A stretch of DNA of 57,817 nucleotides from an uncultured Bacteroidota bacterium (GCA_913057895.1 CAJXOH010000009.1:1-57817); one strand, 5' to 3'; counted from the stretch's first letter, positions 1-9,149 are shown. Translations and numbers: made by a program. The notes: a model not told the origin generated them from the letters alone.

Positions 1-1
1 G

Positions 2-232
2 ATTGAATCGCCGATGTATGATATTCTCTTTGACGAGAAGATCTATGGGTCGAATCACCTGACACTGGGTAATGATTATGAAGAGGCGTCTAATGGGAAT
101 GACTCAACGATTCATTGGGATCTGGTTTGCATCGGCGCAGACGTCTATTTTGACGGGGAGTTGGTTCGAAAAGGGCGTGAATTTGTGGATCCTGCGCTTG
201 TTGGGCTGAATCCTGATGCGCTGCTTGGGTAA
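2..232 (+). CDS. M29-family aminopeptidase, C-terminal fragment
   Basis: The open frame enters from the left edge and stops at 230-232, so only about the last 76 residues are visible. They carry the C-terminal signature of M29 (AmpS/AmpT/PepS) metallo-aminopeptidases: a [12 protein letters not shown] stretch, then STIHWDLV, whose His and Asp match the His-x-Asp metal ligands of the family, then [10 protein letters not shown] and a short C-terminal tail. These cytoplasmic enzymes remove N-terminal residues from peptides using two metal ions. The ATG at 14 is internal and not the true start. Family assignment is good; substrate preference cannot be read from the fragment. Confidence 0.8.
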   Translation: MESPMYDILFDEKIYGSNHLTLGNDYEEASNGNDSTIHWDLVCIGADVYFDGELVRKGREFVDPALVGLNPDALLG

Positions 233-549
233 GTGTTTGTTGCGCCTGGGGCTTGGCTGGCGCTTGCTTGTGGCGCGTGGGAGTATAGCGCACGCACTGC
301 GTCAACATCATCCAGAATCCAAACCATGAATATTTAACACTGCCTTCACAATTTTCATGGTTTAAATAGAGTAAGTTTCAGGTTAACTACGACGTGCGGT
401 GCGAGGATGTGTAGCTGAAACGATGTATGCTGAGACCGTTTGCAGCGAAGAACCCTCCGCGTATTTTACTGAACACCAACTTTATCAACGAATGACATTA
501 TCGCCGTTTGTCGGCCAAATTCACATTAATTTCATCCAAAACTCCCCTT
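233..549. other. Intergenic region, no gene recognised
   Basis: 317 bases separate the aminopeptidase from the lipoprotein gene. A 62-codon open frame here (399-587) has no recognisable features and overlaps the next gene in another frame, so it is not called. The only structure seen is a 10-bp inverted repeat (321-330 with 354-363). Any promoter for the downstream gene should lie here, but no convincing box was seen. Confidence 0.5.
321..363. repeat. Inverted repeat, 10-bp arms, 23-nt loop
   Basis: AAACCATGAA at 321-330 pairs exactly with TTCATGGTTT at 354-363. It lies about 90 bases after the aminopeptidase stop. No T-run follows on the plus strand, so a standard intrinsic terminator is unlikely. 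It could be an operator, an mRNA-stabilising hairpin or chance. Confidence 0.45.
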
Positions 550-1476
550 ATGAGAGCATTTTTTCTAGCTACTATTTTATTCCTTAGTGGATGTCAACTC
601 TCACAAAATGGCGCGACAGAAGGATCAAGCGCACAAGATCAATCTCAAAACCAACCCACTACTCTTTTACGGATTGCAATGATTGGCGATGGGGAGCCAA
701 AACCACTGGCTGAGTTTCCAAATATGGCAGCCGCCATTACCCAAATTAATGACATTCATGACTCTAGCCCCTTTGATTTTGTGCTTGGAGTTGGAGATAT
801 CGCTCATAAAGGAACACTGATTCAGTATGAGGCTGCAACGGCAGAACTTACCCGCTTAGAGCCACCTTTTTACCCCATTATGGGGAATGAAGAGCGTGAA
901 AGCACTGTGGAGCGATACCTAGAGTACGCTAGTCAGTGGAATGAAGAGGTGACGCAAATCCGATACGTTAAGGAGTATGATGAGGTGGCGTTTGTGTTTG
1001 CCTCACCGGATGAAGGGCGTGATTTTTACGATGATGGTGCTGCATGGGTTCGAGATCAACTAGTAGCCTTGGCTCCGAAACCAGTCATGTTAATCGTCCA
1101 TGGGGCACAGGTAGGAGCATACCCTGAGAATCCAGACAAAGGGATTACCAATGAACTCTTTGCGCGAGAGGTGGTTGGACAGCCCAATCTAGTGGCTATG
1201 ATTACGGGTGACTTGCACATGGATATGGAACGAGTTAATCACAGTAAAAAGCTTGGAAATACTCATTATTTGCACATTCCGGGGCTTGAACGAACCAAAA
1301 TTCCCGACGAAACAAACCATTCTCCAATGTTTCGGGTGATGGAAATCTCGCATGATGGCCTGGTCACTGTATTCACGTATGCAGTAGGTGAGTCAGAGCC
1401 AAGGGCATCGCTGACCTATTCGTTTGAAGTACCCGGGTTTGGGTCCAGCCCGTCCGATGGCGATTATGACTCTTGA
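550..1476 (+). CDS. Lipoprotein, degenerate calcineurin-like metallophosphoesterase
   Basis: 308 residues from the ATG at 550. That start gives a clean lipoprotein signal peptide ending in the lipobox LSGC; a TTG 42 bases upstream would only add residues before it. The fold resembles metallophosphoesterases: IGDGEP near the N terminus, [24 protein letters not shown] and ITGDLHMD appear in the right order. The canonical residues are altered: DxH reads DGE, GNH reads GNE and GHxH reads GDLH, so several metal-binding histidines are missing while one lone His and the final His remain. It is likely anchored in the envelope facing the periplasm or outside. It may bind metal differently or be catalytically inactive. 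The last 13 bases overlap the 3' end of clpB on the other strand. Confidence 0.6.
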   Translation: MRAFFLATILFLSGCQLSQNGATEGSSAQDQSQNQPTTLLRIAMIGDGEPKPLAEFPNMAAAITQINDIHDSSPFDFVLGVGDIAHKGTLIQYEAATAELTRLEPPFYPIMGNEERESTVERYLEYASQWNEEVTQIRYVKEYDEVAFVFASPDEGRDFYDDGAAWVRDQLVALAPKPVMLIVHGAQVGAYPENPDKGITNELFAREVVGQPNLVAMITGDLHMDMERVNHSKKLGNTHYLHIPGLERTKIPDETNHSPMFRVMEISHDGLVTVFTYAVGESEPRASLTYSFEVPGFGSSPSDGDYDS

Positions 1477-4181
1477 TCCAGGCCGTCACCTTCAAGCCCG
1501 TCACCATCCAGGCCGTCCGGATCCTGAGCCCATGCTTTTACATCATCGAACACCTCCAAAAACTCGAGCTGATCGCCTGATTTCGCCACTTTAACATCGA
1601 ATTGAGCAGGTTCGCCTTGTTCCTCACGCCGCAGCAACTGCTTGGCGAGCGGATTCACCAGTTCCTGCTGGATCAAACGCTTTAACGGTCGAGCACCATA
1701 CACAGGGTCATACCCACGAGCAGCAAGCCATTCCCGAACCACATCGGGGATCGTCAGGGTCACTTCTTGCTGAGTCAACATGGCTAGAACACGATTCAAC
1801 TGAATATCGACGATCGAGCGAATGTGCTCGCGACCCAATGGATGGAAGACCACAACGTCATCAATTCGATTCAAAAACTCAGGTCGAATGGCTGCTTTGA
1901 GCTGTCCCATTAGTTTTTCTTCAAGTTCTGCCATGTCTGCATTGGATAGATCACCCTCTTTTGCCTCGATTTTATCGGCAATAAGATGAGATCCAATGTT
2001 GCTGGTCATGATGATGATGGTGTTCTTGAAGTCAACAGTTACGCCTTTGTTATCGGTGAGTCGTCCATCATCAAGCACCTGTAAAAGAATGTTAAAAGCA
2101 TCTGGATGAGCTTTTTCGATCTCATCAAGGAGAACTACGCTGTAGGGACGACGTCTTACCGCTTCAGTAAGTTGGCCACCCTCGTCATAACCTACATACC
2201 CAGGAGGTGCACCGACGAGACGACTAACGGCATGTTTTTCCATGTATTCGCTCATATCGATGCGGATCATGGCGTGTTCATCATTAAACAAAAACGAGGC
2301 CAGAGAGCGTGCAAGCTCGGTTTTCCCTACCCCAGTGGAGCCAAGAAACAGAAACGACCCAATCGGTTTGTTTTCGTCTTGAAGGCCAGCTCGAGAACGG
2401 CGAACTGCATCAGATACGGTTTCAATCGCACGCGTTTGCCCAATCACACGCTTGTGAAGTTCCTCTTCGAGTAAAAGTAGTTTCTGACGCTCAGCGGTGA
2501 GCATTTTATTCACGGGAATACCTGTCCAACGAGAAACAATGTCAGCAATATCCTCCGCCTCCACTTGTTCTTTGAGCAGTGTGGTGTCTTGTTGGTTCTC
2601 CTCGAGCTTTTTCTTGCTCTCGGTAAGGTCTTTTTCGAGCTGGACAAGGGTGCCATACTTTAGCTCCGCTGCACGCTCATACAGTCCCTCCCGCTCTGCA
2701 CGCTCAGCATCATTACGGGTGGTTTCAATGGCCGCTTTAAGTTCCTGAACGCGCTGAATGAGGCCTCGCTCCGCATCCCACTGCGCTTTCATCGTAGTAT
2801 ATTGCTCGTTAAACGCAGATAATTCCTTCTCCACCGCCTCCATTTTGGCCGTATCCTCTTCCCGTTTGAGCGCCTCTCGTTCGATTTCGAGGCGACGAAG
2901 CTCACGTTCAAGTTGATCCAAGGCCTCTGGGTTGGAGTCAATTTGTAGTCGTAAGCGCGATGCTGCTTCATCGATCAAATCAATCGCCTTGTCAGGTAAA
3001 AAACGGTCCGCAATGTACCGGTGACTTAGTTCAGCAGCAGCAACAATCGCTCCATCGGTGATGCGTACCCCATGATGCACTTCATAACGCTCCTGTAGCC
3101 CACGTAAAATCGACACGGTATCCTCGACTGTAGGCTCACCTACTAGTACCGTTTGTAATCGACGTTCGAGTGCTTTGTCTTTTTCGATGTACTTACGGTA
3201 TTCGGTAAGTGTCGTCGCGCCAATGGCGTGAAGCTCACCACGGGCAAGGCTTGGTTTTAGAATGTTGGCTGCATCCATCGATCCTTCCGTAGCTCCAGCA
3301 CCAACAAGGGTATGAATCTCATCAATGAATAGAATAATCTCACCGTCGGAGTCCATCACCTCTTTGATGACCGCTTTTAGGCGTTCCTCGAACTCCCCGC
3401 GGAATTTGGTTCCTGCAACAAGTGCCCCGAGATCGAGTGCTACGATTCTCTTGGAGCGCAGTCCCTCGGGCACATCACCACGAACAATACGAAGGGCTAG
3501 ACCCTCTGCGATGGCTGTTTTTCCAACACCAGGTTCACCAATCAAGACTGGATTATTCTTGGTGCGTCGGGACAAGATTTGCATCACGCGGCGAATCTCA
3601 CCGTCGCGTCCAATGACAGGATCGAGTTTGTTCTTTTCCGCAAGCTCATTGAGGTCTCGGGCATACTTTTCAAGCGCCTGAAACGTCGACTCAGCATTTG
3701 GGTCTTTGACCTGCTTACCACCGCGATACTTTTGGAGAGCATCTTCGGTCATTTGCTCCGTAAATCCATGCTGAGATAATACTTCCGATGCCTGCTTATC
3801 AGTAAACATAGCCTGCAAAATAGAGTCAGAACTTACGTACTCATCACCCTTTTTTGAGGCTAACTCTGTTGCTTTATTAAAAATCGATTGCAATCGATTG
3901 CTAAGGTAAATCTGTGGGGCGCCGGTTGCTGAATCTGGCGTACTTGAGGGTGCACTAGATACAACGGGAAGTGTTTGAATTTTTGCGTCCAGCGCTTGGC
4001 CTAGGGTGTGCACAGACACCCCACTACCCTTTCCAATGGCCGCTAGAGGGCCATCTGAGTCTTGTGTCATTGCATAGAGTACGTGCTCAGGCTCAATAGC
4101 TTGATGGCCATCGGATTGTGCACGCTGTACCGCTTTTTGGAGCACCTCCTGAGTCTTGACTGTAAATTGATTGAAATTCAT
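1464..4181 (-). CDS. clpB: ATP-dependent disaggregase ClpB (Hsp100)
   Basis: 905 residues from the ATG at 4181; the adjacent ATG at 4184 is equivalent, and the longer open frame adds 38 non-homologous residues. The order is that of ClpB: Clp N domain starting [11 protein letters not shown]+ module 1 with Walker A GEPGVGKT near residue 215, a long coiled-coil middle domain (about 420-535) and AAA+ module 2 with Walker A GSTGVGKT near 614. With DnaK it extracts and refolds aggregated cytoplasmic proteins. The C terminus carries an unusual Asp/Gly-rich tail of short DG(L/E)G-like repeats, giving about 40 residues more than typical ClpB. A perfect palindrome 113-135 bases upstream resembles one upstream of hsp20 and is a candidate heat-shock operator. 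Confidence 0.97.
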   Translation of the reverse strand: MNFNQFTVKTQEVLQKAVQRAQSDGHQAIEPEHVLYAMTQDSDGPLAAIGKGSGVSVHTLGQALDAKIQTLPVVSSAPSSTPDSATGAPQIYLSNRLQSIFNKATELASKKGDEYVSSDSILQAMFTDKQASEVLSQHGFTEQMTEDALQKYRGGKQVKDPNAESTFQALEKYARDLNELAEKNKLDPVIGRDGEIRRVMQILSRRTKNNPVLIGEPGVGKTAIAEGLALRIVRGDVPEGLRSKRIVALDLGALVAGTKFRGEFEERLKAVIKEVMDSDGEIILFIDEIHTLVGAGATEGSMDAANILKPSLARGELHAIGATTLTEYRKYIEKDKALERRLQTVLVGEPTVEDTVSILRGLQERYEVHHGVRITDGAIVAAAELSHRYIADRFLPDKAIDLIDEAASRLRLQIDSNPEALDQLERELRRLEIEREALKREEDTAKMEAVEKELSAFNEQYTTMKAQWDAERGLIQRVQELKAAIETTRNDAERAEREGLYERAAELKYGTLVQLEKDLTESKKKLEENQQDTTLLKEQVEAEDIADIVSRWTGIPVNKMLTAERQKLLLLEEELHKRVIGQTRAIETVSDAVRRSRAGLQDENKPIGSFLFLGSTGVGKTELARSLASFLFNDEHAMIRIDMSEYMEKHAVSRLVGAPPGYVGYDEGGQLTEAVRRRPYSVVLLDEIEKAHPDAFNILLQVLDDGRLTDNKGVTVDFKNTIIIMTSNIGSHLIADKIEAKEGDLSNADMAELEEKLMGQLKAAIRPEFLNRIDDVVVFHPLGREHIRSIVDIQLNRVLAMLTQQEVTLTIPDVVREWLAARGYDPVYGARPLKRLIQQELVNPLAKQLLRREEQGEPAQFDVKVAKSGDQLEFLEVFDDVKAWAQDPDGLDGDGLEGDGLDQES

Positions 4182-4293
4182 CATGATCGTTGGTTTGAAT
4201 CGTTTGTTCGATTCGTGGTTCAAATTGTCATCTTTCAAAAAGAATAAATGCCAATGATGTACCAAACCGACGAATACAGCCAAAATCGGGGGC

Positions 4294-4316
4294 AAACCTG
4301 ACGGATTGTCAGGTTT
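4294..4316. promoter_or_regulatory. Palindrome upstream of clpB, candidate operator
   Basis: Arms AAACCTGAC (4294-4302) and GTCAGGTTT (4308-4316) form a perfect 9-bp dyad with a 5-nt spacer. It sits 113-135 bases upstream of the clpB ATG and just after the stop of the nuclease gene. The core CCTGAC/GTCAGG is shared with the dyad upstream of hsp20, although the order of the half-sites is reversed between the two. It could instead act as a terminator hairpin for the nuclease gene, but the T-run after it on the minus strand is only three bases followed by GCCCCC. Confidence 0.45.
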
Positions 4317-4330
4317 AGATGGAATGACTT

Positions 4331-5191
4331 TTACCGAGCGTAAATCTCGTTGAGTACACCAGCCATTCGGATGCCAGCTTGAAGCAAGCGAAGTCGAACC
4401 AAATCGAAATTCTTGTATCGATACTCGTATCCAAGACGATTATCCTCAGGTAAGTCATAAACCTGATCTCTATAGCTCATCGATTCCATTGCCCAATCCT
4501 CAGGGGTTGCAGCTTGCCATTGTGCAATCGTGGAAGCATCCACAGAGCCCAAGGCCTCTGCCAACTCACTGTAGCTCATCTGACGTGAGTTTATCATGTC
4601 TGAATCCCAGACTCTGTGAAGATTCGAGGTTTCACGAAACCACGTCACACGCACCTGATTTCCACCCATATCCTCTCCCGTACCTACATGCAGTGGCATG
4701 TGAATGTCACCAATCAAATGCATGAGGAATTTCAGTTTCTCACGTTCCAACTCTGGGGTCAATCCACCTGCCTTTAACTCGGCAGTGAGCTGGCGAATCC
4801 CTGCTAAAATATCTCCATTCGGGTTCTTTTCGGTCTGATCATACGTCATGCCATCTGGGATGGTGACCCAGTGCCAATCAGCATATGAATCGTAAGCATC
4901 GTCAGAGCGCACGTCGTCCATGTACACGGTAGCTTCTTCAAAAGAATCTCCGTCAAGAATTTCTTGAATGCGCGCCCAAGCAGCTGGATCTAGATACTCC
5001 TTTGCAACTCGTCCGGTTGTGTAATGCCCAATTTGACCCCATTCAGCTGTTGCTGCATGCAACGTCATTCCAGCAGTTGCCACATGCAACGGCGATTCAT
5101 CCATGGGAAGGGGCAAAGCCCGGTCAGCGACAGGTTGGGCGAGTCCAGCAAGAAACCCTAAAGTTATAAATGGTAGTACGATGGAATTCAT
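4331..5191 (-). CDS. Exported S1/P1-type zinc nuclease
   Basis: 286 residues from the ATG at 5191, chosen because it begins a signal peptide (hydrophobic [18 protein letters not shown]); the upstream ATG at 5227 adds 12 unlikely residues. The trinuclear-zinc ligands of the S1/P1 family are visible: [10 protein letters not shown] after the signal (the Trp-Gly-x-x-Gly-His motif), [24 protein letters not shown] and NLHRVWDSD. These periplasmic or secreted phosphodiesterases degrade single-stranded DNA or RNA and can release 3'-phosphate, supporting nucleotide and phosphate scavenging. The gene follows the HtrA protease gene by 44 bases on the same strand, so the two may be co-transcribed. Confidence 0.9.
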   Translation of the reverse strand: MNSIVLPFITLGFLAGLAQPVADRALPLPMDESPLHVATAGMTLHAATAEWGQIGHYTTGRVAKEYLDPAAWARIQEILDGDSFEEATVYMDDVRSDDAYDSYADWHWVTIPDGMTYDQTEKNPNGDILAGIRQLTAELKAGGLTPELEREKLKFLMHLIGDIHMPLHVGTGEDMGGNQVRVTWFRETSNLHRVWDSDMINSRQMSYSELAEALGSVDASTIAQWQAATPEDWAMESMSYRDQVYDLPEDNRLGYEYRYKNFDLVRLRLLQAGIRMAGVLNEIYAR

Positions 5192-5235
5192 GGCAGTGGC
5201 ATTCGAATTAAAGCCGATGAATCCCATCGGCTAGA

Positions 5236-6882
5236 TTAAAAATCAATGGCTACAAACAAGCGTTGTCCTTGACGCTGAATGCGTAACAGAAACGCTTCGT
5301 CTCCCTCTTGCTTCAAAGATAGCAAAACTCGACCTGCTGATGCAGGGGAATCTACCGCTTCACCTTGAATCTGAGTGATTACATCTCCAGGTCTTAAACC
5401 TTGACGAAACGCTTTCGAAGATTCACTTACAGAGGAGACCAGGACACCCTCCACTTCATCAGATACACGCGCTCGTTCGCGTAGTTCATCAGTCAATGCT
5501 GTGAATGAAATCCCAAGCTCTTCAAGCAATTCTGTGGCTTGAGTCGCAACCTCATCTTCGTTGCCACCTGAAGTAGGTGTGCCGCTTGCTAACTGCTCTG
5601 AATCAAGCGCTTCTAATACCACAGTCACAACTCGTTTGCGACCATTACGAATGACTTCTAACTCGATATTTTCTCCAGGAGGAGTGGAGGCAATTTTGGT
5701 GCGAAGTTGCGCCCATCCACGGATGGATTCCCCGTCAATTGAGATGATTACATCCTCACTTTGAAGACCAGCCTTGTCTGCAGGACCCCCCTCTTGTACG
5801 GAGCCAATGATGATTCCGTTGGGTCGGTCGAGACGAAGGGCACGCGCCATCGTTTGGTCAACATCCCCACCCCACGTAATTCCAAGATAGCCACGAACGA
5901 CTCGACCTTCCTTCAGAATAGATTCCATCGCTTGGCGAGCCATGTTCATTGGGATCGCAAATCCTATCCCTTGATTCCCTCCACTTCTTGAAGCAATGGC
6001 TGAATTAATTCCAATAAGCTCACCATCCATATTGACGAGCGCTCCTCCAGAATTTCCTGGGTTTATGGCTGCATCGGTTTGTAAGAAATTTTCATATCCA
6101 GCCACATTTTCATAAATCCCAATACTTCTGCCTTTGGCAGAGATAATGCCCATAGAGACGGAGTGGGCAAGTGATTCGTCCAAAGGGCTTCCCACCGCAA
6201 GAACCAACTCTCCAACACGTACATCATCACTGTTTCCCAAAGAAATCGAGGGAAGTCCCTCAACATCAACTCGAAGCACTGCGATATCCATCATTGGATC
6301 AGTCCCAACAACTTCAGCTGTGTACTCATTGCCATCGTAGGTATCTACAATGATTTCTGTAGCATCTTCAATGACATGATGATTCGTTAAGATGATGCCA
6401 TCATCACTTACGATTACTCCAGAGCCTAATCCTCTACGAACCCTTTCGCGTACTTGGCCACTGCCTGGTTCACCAAAGAACATGGAAAATGGATCCATTT
6501 GACGCACTCGTACCGTTTGAGCCGTTCGGACTGTCACAACGGTTGGGGTCGTTTGATCAGCAATGTCCACAATCGCATCATTAAACGTTGCAAGAGAGGC
6601 ATTACGAAGGGATGCTTCCCCTGACCTATCAGAGTCAGAAGTGTTTGACGAGTACCCAGATTGACCGGTGGCTTTCCCCGTTTCGCTGGCGACCTTCCCA
6701 GCTTCACCCGTGCCTTGATCCGTAGCCTGGCCCGATTCACTTGCATCTACAGTCGTGGAGATCGATTCAAACATCGAGCTCTTTGAGTCATGTACATTTG
6801 TTTGGTAAGCGTCTATACCTATGTATGCAGTGAACGCTATGAAGAGAATAAAAGCAGCTGAGATCGTTGTTTTTTTACTCAT
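5236..6882 (-). CDS. degP: HtrA/DegP-family periplasmic serine protease
   Basis: 548 residues. An N-terminal signal anchor (about residues 6-25) is followed by a low-complexity Ser/Gly/Thr/Glu linker (about 40-95) containing imperfect GKxxxGQSG-like repeats. The trypsin-like domain has the catalytic triad His169 (LTNHHV), Asp199 (DIAVL) and Ser278 (GNSGG), and two PDZ domains occupy the C-terminal half. HtrA proteases degrade or chaperone misfolded envelope proteins. The long linker between membrane and protease suggests the protein stays tethered to the inner membrane with the protease held away from it. This is inferred, since signal peptide cleavage cannot be excluded. It lies between hsp20 and the S1/P1 nuclease, all on the minus strand. 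Confidence 0.93.
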   Translation of the reverse strand: MSKKTTISAAFILFIAFTAYIGIDAYQTNVHDSKSSMFESISTTVDASESGQATDQGTGEAGKVASETGKATGQSGYSSNTSDSDRSGEASLRNASLATFNDAIVDIADQTTPTVVTVRTAQTVRVRQMDPFSMFFGEPGSGQVRERVRRGLGSGVIVSDDGIILTNHHVIEDATEIIVDTYDGNEYTAEVVGTDPMMDIAVLRVDVEGLPSISLGNSDDVRVGELVLAVGSPLDESLAHSVSMGIISAKGRSIGIYENVAGYENFLQTDAAINPGNSGGALVNMDGELIGINSAIASRSGGNQGIGFAIPMNMARQAMESILKEGRVVRGYLGITWGGDVDQTMARALRLDRPNGIIIGSVQEGGPADKAGLQSEDVIISIDGESIRGWAQLRTKIASTPPGENIELEVIRNGRKRVVTVVLEALDSEQLASGTPTSGGNEDEVATQATELLEELGISFTALTDELRERARVSDEVEGVLVSSVSESSKAFRQGLRPGDVITQIQGEAVDSPASAGRVLLSLKQEGDEAFLLRIQRQGQRLFVAIDF

Positions 6883-6971
6883 AAGATGTATCCGAAATAG
6901 TTAACCATGGTTTGAAGCGCCGAGAAAGTAATGGCGATTGTTCGTAACTGTTTTTCACACAAATGATTCAC

Positions 6972-7009
6972 AAAAAAAGGCCGGAACTGCCTTTCACAAC
7001 AATTCCGGC
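6972..7009 (-). terminator. Intrinsic terminator after hsp20
   Basis: Reading the minus strand, the stem GCCGGAA/TTCCGGC (7003-7009 with 6980-6986) closes a 16-nt loop and is followed by a run of seven T residues (6972-6978). It lies 36 bases after the hsp20 stop, so hsp20 is probably a single-gene transcript separated from htrA. Confidence 0.8.
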
Positions 7010-7044
7010 TTTAACTAACCTGCTCTCTTTAGGGGAACAAAAAA

Positions 7045-7473
7045 TTATCGAATCTCAATTTCTTTGCGAACCTTCGCATCTTCCTTTTTCATGGTGATGT
7101 GAAGTATGCCATCTTGAAACTCAGCTTTGATGGACTCTTGATCCACATGATCAGGAAGCTGAATGGATCGATGAAACGAACCGTAGTTTGTTTCGGTGAT
7201 ATGATAACGTCTGTCCTCGCTTTCACGTTCCATTTTTCGCTCTCCTGACACAGTTAAGTGGCTGTTTTCGAGCTCCAAATGGATGTCGCTTTTTTGAAGA
7301 CCTGGAAGCGTTACCTCCACCTTTACTTCTTTGTCCGTTTCCGAAACATCCATGGATGGAATAAACGATGTGGTTCGTGTACTTATTGCATCGTTAAAGA
7401 ATTCGTCCATGATATCTGAGAAGCGGCGTCCAAACACATCGTGTTGGGGTCTGCTATATCGAATGATGTTCAT
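7045..7473 (-). CDS. Hsp20/alpha-crystallin small heat-shock protein
   Basis: 142 residues. A short N-terminal region precedes the alpha-crystallin domain (about 40-135), with the family features PGLQKSDIHLELENSHLTVSGER and FQDGILHITMKK in expected positions. It ends in an IEI tripeptide corresponding to the I-x-I oligomerisation motif, here placed almost at the terminus. Small Hsps bind unfolding proteins without ATP and pass them to ClpB/DnaK, which fits with clpB 3 kb away. The gene has a strong GGAGG ribosome-binding site, unusual in this window, a palindrome about 100 bases upstream and its own terminator, so it is probably an independently regulated stress gene. Confidence 0.95.
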   Translation of the reverse strand: MNIIRYSRPQHDVFGRRFSDIMDEFFNDAISTRTTSFIPSMDVSETDKEVKVEVTLPGLQKSDIHLELENSHLTVSGERKMERESEDRRYHITETNYGSFHRSIQLPDHVDQESIKAEFQDGILHITMKKEDAKVRKEIEIR

Positions 7474-7480
7474 AATGGTA

Positions 7481-7485
7481 CCTCC
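7481..7485 (-). promoter_or_regulatory. Strong Shine-Dalgarno sequence of hsp20
   Basis: GGAGG (minus strand, 7485 to 7481) lies seven bases before the hsp20 ATG. Most other starts in the window, including clpB, purF, tgt, secD and sodA, show no such motif, so this one stands out and confirms the start. Confidence 0.7.
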
Positions 7486-7570
7486 GTTGTTATGAATGAT
7501 TATTTGTTTTCACACGGGAAAGGTGCAAAAGGAAGGCCAAGATGAAGGCAGGACACCTTCAATGGAGCAT

Positions 7571-7589
7571 CTGTCAGGATGCCTGACAG
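7571..7589. promoter_or_regulatory. Palindrome upstream of hsp20, candidate operator
   Basis: CTGTCAGG (7571-7578) and CCTGACAG (7582-7589) form a perfect 8-bp dyad with a 3-nt spacer, 98-116 bases upstream of the hsp20 ATG. The half-site TGTCAGG/CCTGACA is shared with the dyad upstream of clpB at a comparable distance. A shared heat-shock regulator is inferred. The sequence does not match CIRCE (TTAGCACTC), HAIR or CtsR sites. Confidence 0.45.
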
Positions 7590-7621
7590 AGGAGCAGAAT
7601 TATAAAACGATAAAAATGACA

Positions 7622-7650
7622 CAGTGACCGCCTTCGCGACAAGGCGTCAG
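7622..7650 (-). terminator. Likely terminator hairpin after the DAHP synthase gene
   Basis: CGCCTT and AAGGCG form a 6-bp stem around a 6-nt loop, extended outward by imperfect pairing (GTGAC/GTCAG region). It begins about 18 bases after the DAHP synthase stop on the minus strand. The T-rich stretch ATTTTTATCGTTTTAT follows about ten bases later, so termination is plausible but not ideal. Confidence 0.45.
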
Positions 7651-7667
7651 TGTGTTCAGACAAAGCG

Positions 7668-9047
7668 TCAGCCCCCGTTAGCCCATGCCTTTGCGATGTT
7701 GAAGGCAAGTTCTAGAGATTGTTCATAATTGAGTCGTGGATCACACAATGAGGCGTAATTCTCAGTAAGTCCCTCCTCTTGTAACCCTTTAGAACCACCA
7801 ACACACTCGGTGACTTTTTCACCCGTCAACTCTAAATGAACGCCCCCTAAACGAGATCCTTCCGCTTTATGCACAGCAAAGCTCTTGTGAATCTCATCCA
7901 GAATATCAGAGAAGTGACGTGTTTTGATATTACCGTTGGTCGAAAATGTATTTCCATGCATCGGGTCAACACTCCAAATAACAGGATGTCCTGAAGCGGT
8001 AACAGCTTGAATTAAGCCTGGAAGTTCTTCCTCCACGCGGGTGGCTCCCAACCGAGAAATCAAGATCATTTTGCCAGATTCCCTATCTGGATTCAAGCGA
8101 TCTAGAAGCGCAACGGTGTCGGATGGATCTTGGTCCGGACCACATTTGATACCAATGGGGTTTTGCAATCCACGTAGATACTCAATGTGTGCACCATCAA
8201 TCTGACGGGTTCGGTTGCCTACCCATAACATGTGGGCACTCAAGTTGTACCATCCTGTTTTGCGAGGAACCTGTCGAGTTTGTGCTGATTCGTAGTGAAG
8301 ATTTAGTGCCTCGTGGGAGGTGTATAGCTCCGCCTTCTGGACTGTGGTGGGTGCACCAGGACCTCCAGGGTGAAGCGAATCCATAAATTGAATGGTTTGA
8401 GAAATCGACTTAACCAGGAGTTCGTACTCCTTGTATGCATCACTATTGCGCATAAAGTCTAATTCCCAATATTCAGGGTGGTGTAAATCGGCAAACCCTT
8501 CATCAACCAGTGCGCGCAAAAAATTAATGGTAAGTGCAGCCTTGCCATACGCTTCGTTTAATCGTTTTGGATCTGGCGTACGGCTTTCGAGAGTGGGCTC
8601 AAAGCCATTGAACACATCTCCTCGATAGGTTGGCATCTCCACTCCATCAATCGTCTCAAATGCATTAGAGCGAGGTTTGGCGTATTGACCTGCCAGACGA
8701 GCAACACGAATGACAGGTAAGTGCATCTCATGTACCAAAATAAAGCTCATCTGTAGGATCACTTTAAGTTGATTCACGATTCTCGACGCTGTACAATCGG
8801 CAAATGATTCCGCACAATCACCCCCCTGGAGCAGAAAGGCGCGACCTTGCTCGACATGCACCAATTTCTCACGAAGTGCTTCGATATCCCATGAGGTAAT
8901 AAGTGGTGGCAGACTAGAGAGCTTTTCAACCTCTGCCTTTAGCTCCGCAGCATCAGGGTACTCTGGCATCTGAGCCACAGGCCGTTCTTTCCAAGAGGTT
9001 GGAGACCATTTCGGGGACGTTGCAGATGAGTGTGAGGATGTCGACAT
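7668..9047 (-). CDS. Class II (plant-type) DAHP synthase
   Basis: 459 residues. It catalyses condensation of phosphoenolpyruvate and erythrose 4-phosphate, the first step of the shikimate pathway to aromatic amino acids. Class II signatures are clear: QGGDCAESF with the metal-ligand Cys at residue 78, RLAGQYAKPRS, GPGAPTTVQK, IKCGPDQDPSD, SVDPMHGNT with the ligand His, VHLELTGEKVTECVGG with the ligand Glu, and LCDPRLNYEQSLELA with the ligand Asp. The first 30 residues are Ser/Thr/Pro-rich and variable. It is monocistronic, divergent from uvrA, with a terminator-like hairpin downstream. Feedback control cannot be judged from the sequence. Confidence 0.95.
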   Translation of the reverse strand: MSTSSHSSATSPKWSPTSWKERPVAQMPEYPDAAELKAEVEKLSSLPPLITSWDIEALREKLVHVEQGRAFLLQGGDCAESFADCTASRIVNQLKVILQMSFILVHEMHLPVIRVARLAGQYAKPRSNAFETIDGVEMPTYRGDVFNGFEPTLESRTPDPKRLNEAYGKAALTINFLRALVDEGFADLHHPEYWELDFMRNSDAYKEYELLVKSISQTIQFMDSLHPGGPGAPTTVQKAELYTSHEALNLHYESAQTRQVPRKTGWYNLSAHMLWVGNRTRQIDGAHIEYLRGLQNPIGIKCGPDQDPSDTVALLDRLNPDRESGKMILISRLGATRVEEELPGLIQAVTASGHPVIWSVDPMHGNTFSTNGNIKTRHFSDILDEIHKSFAVHKAEGSRLGGVHLELTGEKVTECVGGSKGLQEEGLTENYASLCDPRLNYEQSLELAFNIAKAWANGG

Positions 9048-9121
9048 AAGAGGTGTCCAATCTGAGACGGTTCACATAGAATTGCTCGAAAACACACGCA
9101 TAGGGTGCTTCATGCATGAGT

Positions 9122-9149
9122 CCTACATTAAAATGGCTTTAAATGTAGG
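9122..9149. repeat. Inverted repeat between the DAHP synthase gene and uvrA
   Basis: CCTACATT (9122-9129) pairs with AATGTAGG (9142-9149). After one mismatch three more A-T pairs extend the stem to a TGGC loop. The dyad sits in the divergent intergenic region, 75 bases from the DAHP synthase start and 72 from the uvrA start. It could be an operator for either gene. Confidence 0.4.

Noticed and set aside
399..587. 62-codon open frame upstream of the first lipoprotein
   Set aside because: No signal, domain or start context; it overlaps the lipoprotein gene in another frame.
2497..2748. Ser-rich open frames antisense to clpB and similar frames antisense to other genes
   Set aside because: They are reverse-frame shadows of conserved genes with biased composition and no features of their own.
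4294..4316. Palindrome upstream of clpB as a terminator of the nuclease gene
   Set aside because: Only three T residues follow the stem before a C-rich stretch; a related dyad occurs upstream of hsp20. It is kept as an operator candidate, with the terminator role noted.
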